The position numbers and the translations under genes are program-made. From the NCBI RefSeq assembly GCF_000820085.1, contig NZ_CDBN01000038.1:84222-148221 (forward strand): a stretch of DNA of 64,000 nucleotides, read 5' to 3'. Source of the stretch: Aeromonas sanarellii (GTDB lineage Bacteria; Pseudomonadota; Gammaproteobacteria; Enterobacterales; Aeromonadaceae). The notes below the pieces were generated by a model, which did not search any database, was not told the origin of the DNA, and saw only the letters and a program-made list of their open reading frames with translations. Shown piece after piece: positions 7,556 to 19,360 of this stretch (the stretch's first letter is position 1; each line of letters starts with the position of its first letter).

Positions 7556-8937
7556 GCCTGCAACCAAACAAGATCCTCGCCTCCCTCGGCACCGCCAACC
7601 GCATCCCTCGCGCCGCCGAGACTCACCCGCTCACCTGGCGCCTGCGGGACGACGGCCAGCCGGTCTGGCTCGAGGAGTATCAGGCCAAGCAGGGCTACGA
7701 GGCCGCCCGCAAGGCGCTGGGCCAGATGAGCCCTGACGACATTGTCGGCACCGTCAAGGACGCCGGCCTCAAGGGGCGCGGCGGTGCCGGCTTCTCCACC
7801 GGGGTGAAGTGGGGGCTGATGCCCAAGGACGAGAGCATGAACATCCGTTACCTGCTCTGCAACGCCGACGAGATGGAGCCGAACACCTACAAGGATCGGC
7901 TGCTGATGGAGCAGCTGCCCCACCTGCTGATCGAGGGGATGATCATCTCGGCACGGGCCCTCAAGGCCTACCGCGGCTACATCTTCCTGCGCGGCGAGTA
8001 CGTGGATGCCGCCATTCACCTGCGCCGCGCCGTGGAAGAGGCCAAGGCCGCCGGGCTCCTCGGCAAGAACATCCTGGGCTCGGGCTTTGACTTCGAGCTG
8101 TTCGTCCACACCGGCGCCGGCCGCTACATCTGCGGCGAAGAGACGGCGCTTATCAACTCCCTGGAAGGACGCCGCGCCAACCCGCGCGCCAAGCCCCCCT
8201 TCCCCGCCGTCTCCGGCGTCTGGGGCAAGCCCACCTGCGTCAACAACGTCGAGACCCTGTGCAACGTGCCCGCCATCATCGGCAACGGTGTCGAATGGTA
8301 CAAGGGACTGGCGCTGCCTGGCTCCGAGGATCACGGCACCAAGCTGATGGGCTTCTCCGGCAAGGTGAACAACCCCGGCCTCTGGGAACTGCCCTTTGGC
8401 ATCACGGCCCGCGAGCTGTTCGAGCACTATGCCGGCGGCATGAAGCACGGTTATCGCCTGAAAGCCTGGCAGCCTGGCGGCGCCGGTACCGGCTTCCTGC
8501 TGCCCGAGCACCTGGATGCCCAGATGTATGCCGGCGGCATCGGCAAGGTCGGCACCCGGATGGGAACGGGCCTCGCCATGGCGGTGGACGACAGCATCAA
8601 CATGGTGAGCCTCTTGCGCAACATGGAGGAGTTCTTCGCCCGCGAATCCTGCGGCTGGTGCACCCCCTGCCGCGACGGCCTGCCCTGGAGCGTCAAGCTG
8701 CTGCGGGCGCTGGAGCGGGGCGAGGGCCAGCCCGAGGATCTCGCCACCCTGGAGCAGCTGGTCAGTTTCCTCGGCCCGGGCAAGACCTTCTGTGCCCATG
8801 CTCCCGGCGCCGTCGAGCCCCTTGGCAGTGCGATGAAGTACTTCCGGTCCGAATTCGAGGCCGGGGTCAAGGCGCCCCACGACAATCACAAGCTGTTCAA
8901 GGGTATCCAGCCCAACCTGCTGGGCGAGCGCTGGTAA
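7546..8937 (+). CDS. nuoF: NADH-quinone oxidoreductase subunit F
   Basis: A 463-residue flavoprotein subunit that oxidises NADH. The NADH-binding Gly-rich loop [13 protein letters not shown], the FMN-binding region around [13 protein letters not shown], and the [4Fe-4S] N3 ligands [12 protein letters not shown] plus TFCAHAPG are all present. I use ATG 7546, with GGAGG at 7534-7538; ATG 7552 is the alternative and would be coupled by ATGA to the preceding mini-frame. A 57-base gap follows before nuoG. Length fits E. coli NuoF (445) with a somewhat longer N-terminus. Confidence 0.96.
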   Translation: MSMSLQPNKILASLGTANRIPRAAETHPLTWRLRDDGQPVWLEEYQAKQGYEAARKALGQMSPDDIVGTVKDAGLKGRGGAGFSTGVKWGLMPKDESMNIRYLLCNADEMEPNTYKDRLLMEQLPHLLIEGMIISARALKAYRGYIFLRGEYVDAAIHLRRAVEEAKAAGLLGKNILGSGFDFELFVHTGAGRYICGEETALINSLEGRRANPRAKPPFPAVSGVWGKPTCVNNVETLCNVPAIIGNGVEWYKGLALPGSEDHGTKLMGFSGKVNNPGLWELPFGITARELFEHYAGGMKHGYRLKAWQPGGAGTGFLLPEHLDAQMYAGGIGKVGTRMGTGLAMAVDDSINMVSLLRNMEEFFARESCGWCTPCRDGLPWSVKLLRALERGEGQPEDLATLEQLVSFLGPGKTFCAHAPGAVEPLGSAMKYFRSEFEAGVKAPHDNHKLFKGIQPNLLGERW

Positions 8938-8994
8938 GCGCCAGGACGCATCGGGCAATAGCCGATTTCACAAAACAGGTTTCAGGGAAGTTGT

Positions 8995-11724
8995 ATGGCA
9001 ACCATTCATGTAGACGGTAAAGAGTACGAGGTAGACGGGGCAGACAACCTGCTGCAAGCCTGTCTGTCGCTGGGTCTGGACGTCCCCTATTTTTGCTGGC
9101 ACCCGGCGCTGGGTAGCGTCGGTGCCTGCCGCCAGTGCGCGGTCAAACAGTATCAGAATGCCGACGACAAGCGCGGCCGCTTGGTCATGTCCTGCATGAC
9201 CCCCTCCACCGATGGCACCTATATCTCCATCGAGGACGAAGAGGCGAAGGAGTTTCGCAAGACGGTGGTGGAGTGGCAGATGACCAACCACCCCCACGAC
9301 TGCCCGGTGTGTGAAGAGGGCGGCGCCTGCCACCTGCAGGACATGACGGTGATGACCGGCCACAACAGCCGCCGCTACCGTTTCACCAAGCGCACCCACC
9401 AGAACCAGGATCTGGGCCCCTTCATCAACCACGAGATGAACCGCTGCATCGCCTGCTACCGCTGCGTGCGCTACTACAAGGATTACGCCGGCGGCGAGGA
9501 TCTCGGGGTCTACGGCGCCCACGACAACGTCTACTTCGGCCGGGTCGAGGATGGCACCCTGGAGAGCGAGTTCTCCGGCAACCTGGTGGAGGTCTGCCCC
9601 ACCGGCGTCTTCACCGACAAGACCCACTCCGAGCGCTACAACCGCAAGTGGGACATGCAGTTCGCCCCCAGCATCTGCCAGGGGTGCTCGGTCGGCTGCA
9701 ACATCAGCCCAGGTGAGCGCTACGGCGAGCTGCGCCGCATCGAAAACCGCTTCCACGGCGCCCTCAACCACTACTTCCTGTGCGATCGCGGCCGCTTCGG
9801 CTACGGTCACGTCAACCTGGCCGACCGCCCCCGCCAGCCCCTCTTGCAAGATGGCGGCGACAAGCTGGCCATCACGGTGGACGGTGCCCTGAACCGCGCC
9901 GCGGACGCCCTGCGCACCGCCTCCGGCGTCATCGGCATCGGCTCGCCCCGGGCGTCGCTTGAGAGCAACTACGCCCTGCGCGAGCTGGTGGGCGCCGCCA
10001 ACTTCTACTCTGGTGTTGAGCAGAGCGAGTGGGCCTGCCTGCAGAAGATGCTGCAGATCCTGGAGCAGGGCGGTGTGCGCACCCCCAGCCTGCGCGACAT
10101 GGAGGAGGCCGACGCCGTGCTGGTGCTCGGCGAGGACGTCACCCAGACTGCCGCCCGCATCGCCCTGGCCCTGCGCCAGGCGGTCAAGGGCAAGGGCCGC
10201 GAGATCGCCCGCAAGCTGAAGGTGGATCTCTGGCAGGTCGCAGCGGTGCAGACCCTGGCCCAAAACGAGCGCTATCCCCTGCTCATCACCAGCCTGGACG
10301 CCACCCGTCTGGACGACGTGGCGAGCGGCACCCTGCACGCCCCTCACGCGGATCAGGCGCGCCTCGGCTTTGCCATCGCGCACCTGCTTGACGGCACCGC
10401 CCCGGCGCCGACGGATCTCGCCCCCGAGCAGCAGGCCCTGGCCACCCGCTGGGCCGAACTTCTGGGCAGCGCCAGGAAGCCCCTCATCATCGCAGGCAAT
10501 GGTGCCCGTTCACTGGCGCTGATCGAGGCGGCCAGCAACATCGCCCGCGCCCTCAAGGGCCGCGGCCAGGCCGTGGAGCTCGCCCTGGTGGCCCAGGAGG
10601 CCAACAGCCTGGGGCTGGCTATGCTGGCCCGGGATGCCGCCCCGCTGGAAAGCGCCCTCGAGCGTATCGAAGGGGAGGAGCAGCTCGCCCTGGTGGTGCT
10701 TGAGAACGATCTCTACCGCCGTGCGCCGCGCAGCCGGGTGGATGCCGCCCTCGAACGCCTGCAGCACCTGCTGCTGGTGGACCACCAGGACACCCAGACC
10801 GCCAAGAAGGCGAGCCTGGTGCTGCCCGCCGCCAGCTTCGCCGAAGGCGACGGGACGCTTATCAACATGGAAGGCCGCGCTCAGCGCTTCTTCCAGGTCT
10901 ATTCCCCCGCCTTCTACGACGCCGACATCCAGGTGCGCGAGGGCTGGCGCTGGCTGGCCGCCCTGCAGGGGACGCTGGCGCGCAAGCCCCTGCGCTGGAG
11001 CACCTTCGACGACGTGAGCGCCGAGTGCGCCGCCAGCACCCCGCAGCTCAGCACCATGCGCGAGCCTGCTCCCAACGCCGGCCTGCGCATCCGCGGCATG
11101 AAGCTCGCCCGCGAGCCGCACCGCTACAGCGGCCGCACCTCCATGCTGGCGGATCAGAACGTGAGCGAGCCCCGGGTGGCGCAGGATCCCGACTCCCCGT
11201 TCGCCTTCTCCATGGAAGGCTACGCCGGTGCCCGCCAGCCTCTCTCCCAGGTGCCATTCGCCTGGGCACCGGGCTGGAACTCGCCCTCCGCCTGGAACAA
11301 GTTCCAGGACGAGGTGGGTGGCAACCTGCGCGCCGGGGATCCCGGCCGTCGCCTGCTGGAGCCGGGCGAGGATAGCCTCGGCTGGTTCGATGTCATCCCC
11401 GCCCCCTTCCACGCCCAGGCAGCCCTGCAGGTGGTGAGTTACGATCAGCTGTTCGGCGGCGAAGAGCTCTCCGCCCGCAGTCCGGTCATCCAGGCCCGCA
11501 TGGGCGAGCCCGCCCTGGTGCTGAACCCGGCCGACGCGGCGCGTCTGGCCCTGGGCGCCGGCAGCCAGGTCGCCTTCTCCTGGGGTGGCAACCACTGGCG
11601 CCTGGCCCTGCGCCTGAGCGACAAGCTGGCCCAGGGTCTGGTGGGGCTGCCGCTCGGCGTCAACGGTCTGCCGACCGCGCTGCACCACGCCCTTCTCGAT
11701 AACCTGCAGGAGGTGATCGCATGA
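8995..11724 (+). CDS. nuoG: NADH-quinone oxidoreductase subunit G
   Basis: A 909-residue subunit, the largest of the peripheral arm. The N-terminal ferredoxin-like [2Fe-2S] domain has PYFCWHP and GACRQCAV. Then come the His/Cys cluster motif ([19 protein letters not shown]), a Cys-rich [4Fe-4S] motif ([17 protein letters not shown], later EVCPTG) and the extra N7 ligand set CQGCSVGC plus a Cys about 45 residues on (FLCDRGR), as in E. coli. The rest is a molybdopterin-oxidoreductase-like fold without cofactor. The stop overlaps nuoH as ATGA. Confidence 0.97.
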   Translation: MATIHVDGKEYEVDGADNLLQACLSLGLDVPYFCWHPALGSVGACRQCAVKQYQNADDKRGRLVMSCMTPSTDGTYISIEDEEAKEFRKTVVEWQMTNHPHDCPVCEEGGACHLQDMTVMTGHNSRRYRFTKRTHQNQDLGPFINHEMNRCIACYRCVRYYKDYAGGEDLGVYGAHDNVYFGRVEDGTLESEFSGNLVEVCPTGVFTDKTHSERYNRKWDMQFAPSICQGCSVGCNISPGERYGELRRIENRFHGALNHYFLCDRGRFGYGHVNLADRPRQPLLQDGGDKLAITVDGALNRAADALRTASGVIGIGSPRASLESNYALRELVGAANFYSGVEQSEWACLQKMLQILEQGGVRTPSLRDMEEADAVLVLGEDVTQTAARIALALRQAVKGKGREIARKLKVDLWQVAAVQTLAQNERYPLLITSLDATRLDDVASGTLHAPHADQARLGFAIAHLLDGTAPAPTDLAPEQQALATRWAELLGSARKPLIIAGNGARSLALIEAASNIARALKGRGQAVELALVAQEANSLGLAMLARDAAPLESALERIEGEEQLALVVLENDLYRRAPRSRVDAALERLQHLLLVDHQDTQTAKKASLVLPAASFAEGDGTLINMEGRAQRFFQVYSPAFYDADIQVREGWRWLAALQGTLARKPLRWSTFDDVSAECAASTPQLSTMREPAPNAGLRIRGMKLAREPHRYSGRTSMLADQNVSEPRVAQDPDSPFAFSMEGYAGARQPLSQVPFAWAPGWNSPSAWNKFQDEVGGNLRAGDPGRRLLEPGEDSLGWFDVIPAPFHAQAALQVVSYDQLFGGEELSARSPVIQARMGEPALVLNPADAARLALGAGSQVAFSWGGNHWRLALRLSDKLAQGLVGLPLGVNGLPTALHHALLDNLQEVIA

Positions 11725-12686
11725 GCGATGCGCTGATTGATCTGTTGCTGGAAATCGGCAAGGCCCTGATCGTGCTGGTGGGGATAGTGGGGGCCGGTGC
11801 CTTCATGAGCTTCATCGAGCGCCGTCTGCTGGCACTCTGGCAGGATCGTTACGGCCCCAACCGGGTTGGCCCCTTCGGTCTGCTGCAGCTGGCGGCCGAC
11901 ATGGTCAAGATGTTCTTCAAGGAAGACTGGATCCCGCCGTTCGCGGATCGCCGGATCTTCGTGCTGGCCCCCATCATCGCCTTCACCGCCTTCATCCTGG
12001 CGTTTGCGGTGGTGCCCATCACCCCCACCTGGGGCGTGGCGGATCTCAACGTGGGCCTGCTCTACATCCTGGCCATCGCGGGGCTGGCGGTCTACGCCGT
12101 GCTGTTCGCCGGCTGGTCGAGCAACAACAAGTACTCATTGCTCGGCAGCCTGCGCGCCTCCGCCCAGACCCTCTCCTACGAGGTGTTCCTGGGACTGTCG
12201 CTCATGGGCATCGTCATCCAGACCGGCAGCTTCAACCTGCGTGACATCGTCGAGGCCCAGGCCGGCATGTGGAACGTGATCCCCCAGATCCTGGGCTTCG
12301 TCACCTTCCTGTTCGCCGGGGTCGCCGTCACCCACCGCCACCCGTTCGATCAGCCGGAAGCCGAGCAGGAGCTCGCCGACGGCTATCACATCGAGTACGC
12401 GGGCATGAAGTGGGGTCTCTTCTTCGTGGGCGAGTACATCGGCATCGTGCTCATCTCCTCCCTCATCGTGACCCTCTTCTTCGGTGGCTGGCACGGCCCC
12501 TGGCTGCCGCCCTTCATCTGGTTCGCCCTGAAAACCGCCTGTTTCATGGTGTTCTTCATCCTGCTGCGGGCCTCCCTGCCCCGCCCGCGCTTCGACCAGG
12601 TGATGTCCTTTGGCTGGAAAGTGTGCCTGCCCCTGACCCTGCTCAACATGCTGGTCACAGGCGCAGTCGTGCTGCTGAACATGTAA
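11721..12686 (+). CDS. nuoH: NADH-quinone oxidoreductase subunit H
   Basis: A 321-residue membrane subunit that forms much of the quinone-access chamber, with about eight transmembrane helices. Signatures: [31 protein letters not shown] near the start, [12 protein letters not shown], and the acidic loop [20 protein letters not shown], the family hallmark. The start overlaps the nuoG stop. Its stop TAA shares a base with an ATG opening a four-codon frame into nuoI. Confidence 0.97.
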   Translation: MSDALIDLLLEIGKALIVLVGIVGAGAFMSFIERRLLALWQDRYGPNRVGPFGLLQLAADMVKMFFKEDWIPPFADRRIFVLAPIIAFTAFILAFAVVPITPTWGVADLNVGLLYILAIAGLAVYAVLFAGWSSNNKYSLLGSLRASAQTLSYEVFLGLSLMGIVIQTGSFNLRDIVEAQAGMWNVIPQILGFVTFLFAGVAVTHRHPFDQPEAEQELADGYHIEYAGMKWGLFFVGEYIGIVLISSLIVTLFFGGWHGPWLPPFIWFALKTACFMVFFILLRASLPRPRFDQVMSFGWKVCLPLTLLNMLVTGAVVLLNM

Positions 12687-12696
12687 TGAGGCACCA

Positions 12697-12700
<4 letters not shown>
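12686..12700 (+). other. Four-codon bridging frame between nuoH and nuoI
   Basis: TAATG at the nuoH stop opens ATG AGG CAC CAA TGA (MRHQ), whose stop overlaps the nuoI ATG as ATGA. It is too short to judge alone and is listed because four other junctions of this operon show the same arrangement. Confidence 0.25.
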
Positions 12701-13239
<539 letters not shown>

Positions 13240-13248
13240 GAGTCAATC

Positions 13249-13788
13249 ATGGAACTGGCATTCTATGCCGCGGCCCTGGTCGCCGTTTACAGCACGCTGC
13301 GGGTGATCAGCACCAGCAACCCCATGCACGCGCTGCTCAATCTCATCATCTCCCTCATCGCCGTGGCCATGATCTTCTTCTGCCTGGGCGCCGCCTTCGC
13401 AGGGGCCCTGCAGGTGATCGTCTACGCCGGCGCCATCATGGTGCTGTTCGTGTTCGTGGTGATGATGCTGAACCTGGGCTCGGCCCAGGATCAGGAGAAG
13501 AAGTGGCTCACCCCCACCACCTGGGGCGGCCCCGCCCTGCTCTCCCTCGTCCTCTTGGGTTTCCTGGCCCAGGGCATCCTCGGGGTGACCGGCGGCACGC
13601 TTGGCCAGACCGACGTCAGCGCCAAGGAGGTCGGCATCGCCCTGTTCGGCCCCTACGTGCTGGCGGTGGAGCTCGCCTCCATCCTGCTGCTGGCGGGCCT
13701 GGTCACCGCCTATCACCTGGGCCGCGAGGACAAGAGCGGGGAAGTGCTCTCCGTGCCCCGCACCACACAAGAAGGAGGTCAGCAATGA
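13249..13788 (+). CDS. nuoJ: NADH-quinone oxidoreductase subunit J
   Basis: A 179-residue membrane subunit with five predicted helices. TM3 carries the conserved [20 protein letters not shown] segment, whose pi-bulge is important for coupling in known structures. The C-terminus is polar ([22 protein letters not shown]). AGGAG precedes the ATG. The stop is ATGA (13785-13788), overlapping the start of a 28-codon frame that resembles the nuoK start. A strong GAAGGAGGT lies inside the last codons of nuoJ. Confidence 0.96.
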   Translation: MELAFYAAALVAVYSTLRVISTSNPMHALLNLIISLIAVAMIFFCLGAAFAGALQVIVYAGAIMVLFVFVVMMLNLGSAQDQEKKWLTPTTWGGPALLSLVLLGFLAQGILGVTGGTLGQTDVSAKEVGIALFGPYVLAVELASILLLAGLVTAYHLGREDKSGEVLSVPRTTQEGGQQ

Positions 13789-13871
13789 GCGGCATTCCCA
13801 TGGTGATGCATGGCCTGCTGCCGGCGGCCTGCCCCCTTTCCATCCAGCAAGCTCAAGGAGAATGGCGATGA
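13785..13871 (+). pseudogene. Decayed duplicate of the nuoK 5' end, retained as bridging mini-ORF (28 codons)
   Basis: The frame begins ATGAGCGGCATTCCCATGG and encodes [18 protein letters not shown]; nuoK begins ATGAGTGGAATACCCATGG and encodes [16 protein letters not shown]. The first 19 bases differ only at three third-codon-type positions, and HGLL-AA continues to match. After about 16 codons the copy is shifted or diverged ([10 protein letters not shown]). It has a strong Shine-Dalgarno (GAAGGAGGT, 13771-13779). Both ends are ATGA overlaps, with nuoJ before and nuoK after. It is either a neutral remnant or a coupler that keeps ribosomes moving from nuoJ to nuoK. Confidence 0.6.
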
Positions 13872-14176
13872 GTGGAATACCCATGGAACACGGCCTCCTG
13901 CTGGCGGCAATCCTGTTCGCCATCGGCCTGTGCGGCTTGCTGATACGCCGCAACCTGCTGTTTATCCTCATGAGTATCGAGATCATGATGAATGCGTCCG
14001 CCCTGGCGTTCGTGGTGGCGGGCAGCCGCTGGGCCCAGGCCGACGGCCAGATCATGTACATACTGGTGATTTCTCTGGCGGCAGCGGAGGCCAGCATCGG
14101 CCTCGCCCTGTTACTGCTGCTCTATCGTCGTTACCACACCCTGAACGTGGACACTGTGAGCGAGATGCGCGGATGA
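13868..14176 (+). CDS. nuoK: NADH-quinone oxidoreductase subunit K
   Basis: A 102-residue membrane subunit (MrpC-like) with three helices. It begins [20 protein letters not shown] and contains [30 protein letters not shown], whose two membrane Glu residues (the SIE position and the later AAAEASIG Glu) form part of the proton path. It ends VDTVSEMRG like E. coli NuoK. AAGGAG is 9 bases before the ATG. Longer open frames reach further upstream, but they run through nuoJ. It overlaps nuoL as ATGA. Confidence 0.96.
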   Translation: MSGIPMEHGLLLAAILFAIGLCGLLIRRNLLFILMSIEIMMNASALAFVVAGSRWAQADGQIMYILVISLAAAEASIGLALLLLLYRRYHTLNVDTVSEMRG

Positions 14177-16020
14177 GCCTCCTATACCTGACTTTTCTGT
14201 TCCCCCTGTTGGGATGGCTGCTGCTGGCCTTCTCCCTCGGCCGCCTCGGTGAGCGCACCTCGGCGCTCATCGGCGTCGGCAGCATAGGCCTGTCGGCCCT
14301 GACCACTGTCTGGGTCGGGTTCGACTTCCTCAATCACCCGCCGGAAGGTGGCGTCTATACCCAGACCCTGTGGCAGTGGATGACGGTGGGCGAGTTCCAG
14401 CCCGCCTTCCGCCTCTCCCTGGACGGGCTGTCGCTGACCATGCTGGGGGTGGTGACCGGGGTGGGCTTCTTCATCCACCTGTTCGCCTCCTGGTACATGC
14501 GCGGGGAAGAGGGTTATTCCCGCTTCTTCACCTACACCAACCTCTTCATCGCCAGCATGCTGTTCCTGGTGCTGGCAGACGATCTGCTGTTCGTCTACCT
14601 GGGGTGGGAAGGGGTGGGCCTGTGCAGCTACCTCCTGATCGGCTTCTACTACCGCAACCCCGCCAACGGGGCGGCCGCCCTCAAGGCGTTCGTGGTGACC
14701 CGGGTCGGTGACGTTTTCCTCGCCATCGGTCTGTTCGTGCTCTACCGCGAGCTCGGCACCCTCAACATCCACGAACTGCTGGTGCGGGCCCCGGCCATGT
14801 TTGCCGAAGGCTCCCCTGCCCTGTCGTTCGCCTGCCTGATGCTGCTCGGCGGCGCGGTCGGCAAGTCCGCCCAGCTGCCGCTGCAGACCTGGCTGGCGGA
14901 CGCCATGGCGGGCCCGACCCCGGTCTCCGCGCTGATCCACGCGGCCACCATGGTGACGGCGGGGGTCTACCTCATCGCCCGCACCCATGGCCTCTTCCTG
15001 CTGGCCCCCGAGATCCTGCATCTGGTGGCTCTGGTCGGCGCCATCACGCTGGTGCTGGCAGGCTTCGCGGCCCTGGTGCAGACCGACATCAAGCGGATCC
15101 TGGCCTACTCCACCATGAGCCAGATCGGCTACATGTTCCTGGCCCTGGGTGTCGGTGCCTGGGAAGGGGCCATCTTCCACCTGATGACCCACGCCTTCTT
15201 CAAGGCACTGCTGTTCCTCTCCGCCGGTGCCGTCATAGTCGCGACCCACCACGAGCAGAACATCTTCAAGATGGGAGGCCTGCGCAAGAGCCTGCCCCTG
15301 GTCTATGCCTGCTTCCTGGTGGGGGGCTCGGCCCTGGCCGCGCTGCCGCTGGTGACCGCCGGCTTCTACAGCAAGGACGCCATCCTGTGGCAGGTGCAGG
15401 CGAGTGGCCAGAGCGCCCTGCTCTGGGCGGGTCTGGGCGGGGCCTTCCTGACCTCCCTCTATACCTTCCGCCTCATCTTCATCGCCTTCCACGGCAAGGT
15501 GCAGACCGAGGCCCACGCCGGTCACGGCCTGGCCCACCAGCTGCCGCTGCTGGTGCTGCTGGTGCTCTCCACCGGGGTCGGCGCCCTCATCGTGCCGCCC
15601 CTGGCCGGGGTACTGCCGGCGGGCCCGGGGGATCATATCGAGGAGGGCCGTCACGCCCTGGAAATCGCCTCCGGCGTCATCGCCGTGGCGGGCATAGCGC
15701 TGGCCGCCTTCCTGTTCCTCGGTGAGCGTCGTCTGGCCAAGGGGATCGCCGAAAGCGGGCCTGGCCGTCTGCTGAGCACCCTCTGGTTCAATGCCTGGGG
15801 CTTTGACTGGCTCTATGACCTGGTCTGGGTCAAGCCCTACCTGCTGGCCACCCGGCTGCTCGGCAAGGATCCGCTGGACAGGATGATGAACCTGCCGGCC
15901 GTGCTGGCACAAGCCGGCCACCAGCTGCTGGCCTGGACCGTCTCCGGCAAGCTGCGCTGGTACGCCGCCTCCATGGGGATGGGCGCCGCCCTGATCCTGG
16001 CCCTGCTGCTGCTCGGCTGA
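14173..16020 (+). CDS. nuoL: NADH-quinone oxidoreductase subunit L
   Basis: A 615-residue antiporter-like proton-pumping subunit, the distal end of the membrane arm. The start is ATG 14173, overlapping the nuoK stop; an alternative upstream extension of the frame only reads through nuoK. Signatures: [20 protein letters not shown], the discontinuous-helix region [29 protein letters not shown], and [20 protein letters not shown]. The C-terminal part includes the lateral helix HL and the last TM, typical of NuoL. Length equals the E. coli protein (613). Confidence 0.97.
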   Translation: MSLLYLTFLFPLLGWLLLAFSLGRLGERTSALIGVGSIGLSALTTVWVGFDFLNHPPEGGVYTQTLWQWMTVGEFQPAFRLSLDGLSLTMLGVVTGVGFFIHLFASWYMRGEEGYSRFFTYTNLFIASMLFLVLADDLLFVYLGWEGVGLCSYLLIGFYYRNPANGAAALKAFVVTRVGDVFLAIGLFVLYRELGTLNIHELLVRAPAMFAEGSPALSFACLMLLGGAVGKSAQLPLQTWLADAMAGPTPVSALIHAATMVTAGVYLIARTHGLFLLAPEILHLVALVGAITLVLAGFAALVQTDIKRILAYSTMSQIGYMFLALGVGAWEGAIFHLMTHAFFKALLFLSAGAVIVATHHEQNIFKMGGLRKSLPLVYACFLVGGSALAALPLVTAGFYSKDAILWQVQASGQSALLWAGLGGAFLTSLYTFRLIFIAFHGKVQTEAHAGHGLAHQLPLLVLLVLSTGVGALIVPPLAGVLPAGPGDHIEEGRHALEIASGVIAVAGIALAAFLFLGERRLAKGIAESGPGRLLSTLWFNAWGFDWLYDLVWVKPYLLATRLLGKDPLDRMMNLPAVLAQAGHQLLAWTVSGKLRWYAASMGMGAALILALLLLG

Positions 16021-16023
16021 TCC

Positions 16024-16077
16024 ATGAGCCCAATACTGTGTGGCAGGCCCCGGCCTGCCCGACTAGAACCTAGATGA
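16024..16077 (+). CDS. Bridging mini-ORF between nuoL and nuoM (17 codons)
   Basis: The ATG lies three bases after the nuoL stop. The peptide would be [17 protein letters not shown], and its TGA overlaps ATG 16074 of nuoM as ATGA. Within it lies a strong hairpin GGCAGGCC-CC-GGCCTGCC (16042-16059). No Shine-Dalgarno is evident for the nuoM ATG, which would fit coupling, but nuoM may instead start at GTG 16089. Confidence 0.3.
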   Translation: MSPILCGRPRPARLEPR

Positions 16078-17606
16078 GAGCTGATATCGTGACCTTACTC
16101 TGGATCTTGCTAATTCCCTTCATCGGCGGCTTGCTCTGCTGGCAGATGGAGCGGCTCGGCGGACAATTCGTCCGCTGGGTGGCCCTCGCCTCCATGAGCG
16201 CCTGCCTGGTGCTCTCCAGCGCCATCTGGCTCGGCGGTGACTTCACCCTGGCCAACCCCGGCCTGCCCGTCTGGGCCGCCGAGTGGCAACAACCCTGGAT
16301 CCCCCGCTTCGGCATCTCATTGCATCTGGCGGTGGACGGCCTGTCGCTGCTGATGGTGATGCTCACCAGCTTCATCGGCGTGCTGGCCATCCTCTGCTCC
16401 TGGAAGGAGATCGTGCAGCGCATCGGCTTCTTCCACCTGAACCTGCTGTGGATCCTGGGGGGCGTACTCGGCGTCTTCATGGCGGTGGACCTGTTCCTCT
16501 TCTTCTTCTTCTGGGAGATGATGCTGGTCCCCATGTACTTCCTGATCGCGCTCTGGGGCCACTCGGTCACCGACGGCAAGTCGCGCATCAACGCCGCCAC
16601 CAAGTTCTTCATCTACACCCAGGCGAGCGGCCTCATCATGCTGGTGGCCATCCTGGGCCTGGTACTGACCCACCACGCCACCACAGGCGTCTTCACCTTC
16701 AACTATCAGGAGCTGCTGAACACCCCCATGAGCAGCACGGTCCAGTGGCTGCTGATGCTGGGCTTCTTCATCGCCTTCGCGGTCAAGATGCCCCTGGTGC
16801 CCCTGCACGGCTGGCTGCCTGACGCCCACAGCCAGGCGCCCACCGCGGGCTCCGTGGACCTGGCAGGCATCCTGCTCAAGACCGCCGCCTACGGCCTGCT
16901 GCGCTTCACCCTGCCGCTGTTCCCCGAGGCCTCCGCCGAGTTCGCCCCCTACGCCATGGGCCTCGGCCTCATCGGCATCGTCTACGGCGCCCTGCTGGCC
17001 TTCGCCCAGACCGACATCAAGCGGCTGGTGGCCTACACCAGCATCTCCCACATGGGCTTCGTGATGATCGCCATCTATTCCGGCAGCGAGCTCGCCCTGC
17101 AGGGCGCCGTGGTGCAGATGATCGCCCACGGCCTCTCCGCCGCCGGTCTCTTCATCCTGTGCGGCCAGCTCTACGAACGCCTGCACACCCGGGATCTGCG
17201 CCAGATGGGCGGCCTCTGGGGACGCCTGCGCTACCTGCCCGGCGTCATGCTGTTCTTCTCGGTCGCTTCCCTCGGGATGCCGGGCACCGGCAACTTCGTC
17301 GGCGAGTTCCTGATCCTCATCGGCAGCTTCCAGGTGGCCCCCGTCATGACCGTCATCGCCACCTTCGGCCTGGTGCTGGCGTCGGTCTACTCCCTCATCA
17401 TGCTGCAGCGCGCCTGCTTCGGTACCCCCAAGGAGGAGAGCGTACTCAAGGGGCTGGACAAGCGGGAGCTGGCCATGATGCTGACCATAGCCGGCCTGCT
17501 GGTACTGCTCGGCCTCTATCCCCAGCCGGTGCTGGACACCGCCAGCAGCAGCCTCTTGAGCGTGCTGCACTGGTATGCGCTGCCAGACACGGGAGCGCTG
17601 CAATGA
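16074..17606 (+). CDS. nuoM: NADH-quinone oxidoreductase subunit M
   Basis: A 510-residue antiporter-like proton-pumping subunit with about 14 helices. Core motifs: [21 protein letters not shown] with the key Glu, the discontinuous helix [20 protein letters not shown], and [20 protein letters not shown]. The start is uncertain. ATG 16074 overlaps the stop of a mini-frame, while GTG 16089 (giving [14 protein letters not shown]) has GAGAG at better spacing and aligns exactly with the E. coli N-terminus. The stop TGA is part of ATGATG, opening a mini-frame toward nuoN. Confidence 0.96.
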   Translation: MRADIVTLLWILLIPFIGGLLCWQMERLGGQFVRWVALASMSACLVLSSAIWLGGDFTLANPGLPVWAAEWQQPWIPRFGISLHLAVDGLSLLMVMLTSFIGVLAILCSWKEIVQRIGFFHLNLLWILGGVLGVFMAVDLFLFFFFWEMMLVPMYFLIALWGHSVTDGKSRINAATKFFIYTQASGLIMLVAILGLVLTHHATTGVFTFNYQELLNTPMSSTVQWLLMLGFFIAFAVKMPLVPLHGWLPDAHSQAPTAGSVDLAGILLKTAAYGLLRFTLPLFPEASAEFAPYAMGLGLIGIVYGALLAFAQTDIKRLVAYTSISHMGFVMIAIYSGSELALQGAVVQMIAHGLSAAGLFILCGQLYERLHTRDLRQMGGLWGRLRYLPGVMLFFSVASLGMPGTGNFVGEFLILIGSFQVAPVMTVIATFGLVLASVYSLIMLQRACFGTPKEESVLKGLDKRELAMMLTIAGLLVLLGLYPQPVLDTASSSLLSVLHWYALPDTGALQ

Positions 17607-17653
17607 TGCTTTCTCTTTTGCCTTCCATGTCCATGTCGGGAGCCCTGTCATGA
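17603..17653 (+). CDS. Bridging mini-ORF between nuoM and nuoN (16 codons)
   Basis: The start overlaps the nuoM stop (ATGA) and the stop overlaps the nuoN start (ATGA at 17650). The peptide is [16 protein letters not shown], hydrophobic and Met/Ser-rich. No good Shine-Dalgarno stands in front of nuoN, which makes coupling through this frame plausible. Confidence 0.35.
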   Translation: MMLSLLPSMSMSGALS

Positions 17654-19113
17654 CGTTTACTGTTTCTCAACTGCTGGCCCTGCTACCCCTGCTGCTGACC
17701 ACAGGGGCCATGGTGGCCCTGATGCTGGCCATCGCCTGGAAGCGCTGCGACGACACCGCCTTCGTGGTGACCATCGCCGGTCTCAACCTGGCGCTCTTCT
17801 CCCTGCCCGTCGTGATGGCCCAGGGGGATCAGGGGGTCACTCCCCTGCTGCAAGTGGACAGCTATGCGGTCTTCTACATGGGGCTGGTGCTCATCGGCGC
17901 CCTGGCCACCTGTACCTTCGGCCGCACCTGGCTCAAGGGCTACCCGGACAACCGGGAAGAGTTCTACCTGCTGCTGCTCATCGCCACCGCCGGTGGTCTG
18001 GTGCTGGCGGGCTCCCGTCATCTCGCGTCGCTCTTCATCGGGATCGAGATGCTGACCCTGCCCATGTTCGGTCTGGTGGGCTATGCCTATCGCGAGCGCC
18101 ATTCGCTGGAGGCCAGCATCAAGTACATGGTGCTCTCTGCCAGCGCCACCGCCTTCCTGCTGTTCGGCATGGCACTGCTCTACGCCCAGGCAGGGAGCCT
18201 CAGCTTCAGCGATCTCGGCCTGACCCTGTCCCAGAGCCCGGCCCATCACCCGCTGCTGATGGGGGGCTTCGGCCTGATGCTGGTGGGCTTCGCCTTCAAG
18301 CTCTCCTTGGCCCCTTTCCACCTCTGGACCCCGGACGTCTACGAGGGTGCCCCTGCACCGGTCGCCACCTTCCTCGCCACCGTGAGCAAGATCGCCGTGT
18401 TCTGCGTGCTGCTGCGCTTCTACCTGGCGGTGCCGGCCACCTCGGATCCCATGATCCACTGGCTGCTGGCGGCCATGGCAGTCATCTCCATCGTGGTCGG
18501 CAACCTCCTGGCGCTGATCCAGACCAACATCAAGCGGATGATGGGTTACTCCTCCATCTCCCACTTCGGCTATCTGCTGGCGGTGGTGGTGGCGAGCCGC
18601 CTCGGCCAGATCCCGGTGGAAGCGGCGGGGGTCTACCTGCTGATGTATCTGTTCACCAGCCTGGGGGCCTTCGGCGTCATCAGCATGATGTCCAGCCCCT
18701 ACCGCGGCAAGGATGCGGACTCCCTACACAGCTACCGTGGCCTGTTCTGGAAGCGCCCTTATCTCACGGCGGTGATGACGGTGATGATGCTCTCCCTGGC
18801 GGGCATCCCCATGACCCTCGGCTTCATCGGCAAGTTCTACCTCATCGGCGTCACCGTCGAGGCGCAGCTGTGGTGGCTCTCCGGCGCCATCGTGCTCGGC
18901 AGCGCTCTGGGTCTCTACTACTACCTGCGGGTCATGGTCACCCTCTACCTGCGCGAACCCGGCATGCAGCTGCGCGATGCCAGGGCCGACTGGGCCTTCT
19001 CCTCCGGGGGCCTGGTGGTGCTGCTCTCCGCCATCCTGGTGGTATTGCTCGGCATCTACCCCCAGCCCGTCATCAGCCTGGTGCAGGGCTTCCAGCACGT
19101 GGTGCTGCGTTAA
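17650..19113 (+). CDS. nuoN: NADH-quinone oxidoreductase subunit N
   Basis: A 487-residue antiporter-like proton-pumping subunit, last gene of the operon. The start at ATG 17650 gives [16 protein letters not shown], matching the E. coli N-terminus (MTITPQNLIALLPLL); codons further upstream only read through nuoM and the mini-frame. Motifs: [20 protein letters not shown] with the essential Glu, [20 protein letters not shown], and [20 protein letters not shown] strong terminator follows 17 bases after the stop. Confidence 0.97.
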   Translation: MTFTVSQLLALLPLLLTTGAMVALMLAIAWKRCDDTAFVVTIAGLNLALFSLPVVMAQGDQGVTPLLQVDSYAVFYMGLVLIGALATCTFGRTWLKGYPDNREEFYLLLLIATAGGLVLAGSRHLASLFIGIEMLTLPMFGLVGYAYRERHSLEASIKYMVLSASATAFLLFGMALLYAQAGSLSFSDLGLTLSQSPAHHPLLMGGFGLMLVGFAFKLSLAPFHLWTPDVYEGAPAPVATFLATVSKIAVFCVLLRFYLAVPATSDPMIHWLLAAMAVISIVVGNLLALIQTNIKRMMGYSSISHFGYLLAVVVASRLGQIPVEAAGVYLLMYLFTSLGAFGVISMMSSPYRGKDADSLHSYRGLFWKRPYLTAVMTVMMLSLAGIPMTLGFIGKFYLIGVTVEAQLWWLSGAIVLGSALGLYYYLRVMVTLYLREPGMQLRDARADWAFSSGGLVVLLSAILVVLLGIYPQPVISLVQGFQHVVLR

Positions 19114-19130
19114 GCCTCAGGCACACAACA

Positions 19131-19157
19131 AAAACCGGCCCCCGTGGCCGGTTTTTT
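19131..19157 (+). terminator. Terminator of the nuo operon
   Basis: AAAACCGGCC-CCCGT-GGCCGGTTTT followed by TTT. It is A/T-flanked on both sides, so it could work from either strand. Confidence 0.9.
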
Positions 19158-19307
19158 TATTCCCTATCCGAGACGATATTCATCCTGCTCCAGCCGGTAA
19201 CGTGCGCCCTCCCCTTTCCCCCTCGCCATCCAGGGTCAAAGCACCGGGGCTGCTACATGCTGAGTCCTGAATCAGGATCATTCACGCAACGCTTATGCTG
19301 CGCCCAT

Positions 19308-19335
19308 AAAAAAACCGGCCTGTTGGCCGGTTTTC
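19308..19335 (-). terminator. Terminator of purL
   Basis: On the minus strand AACCGGCC-AACA-GGCCGGTT is followed by six or more T residues (plus-strand A run at 19307-19314). It lies about 25 bases after the purL stop and is near-identical in stem to the nuo terminator. Confidence 0.85.
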
Positions 19336-19360
19336 CATGGTTGCTGTGTACGCGGAGGGA

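Noticed and set aside
19160..19307. Small gene or RNA between the nuo and purL terminators
   Set aside because: No ribosome site, promoter or stable structure beyond the two terminators.
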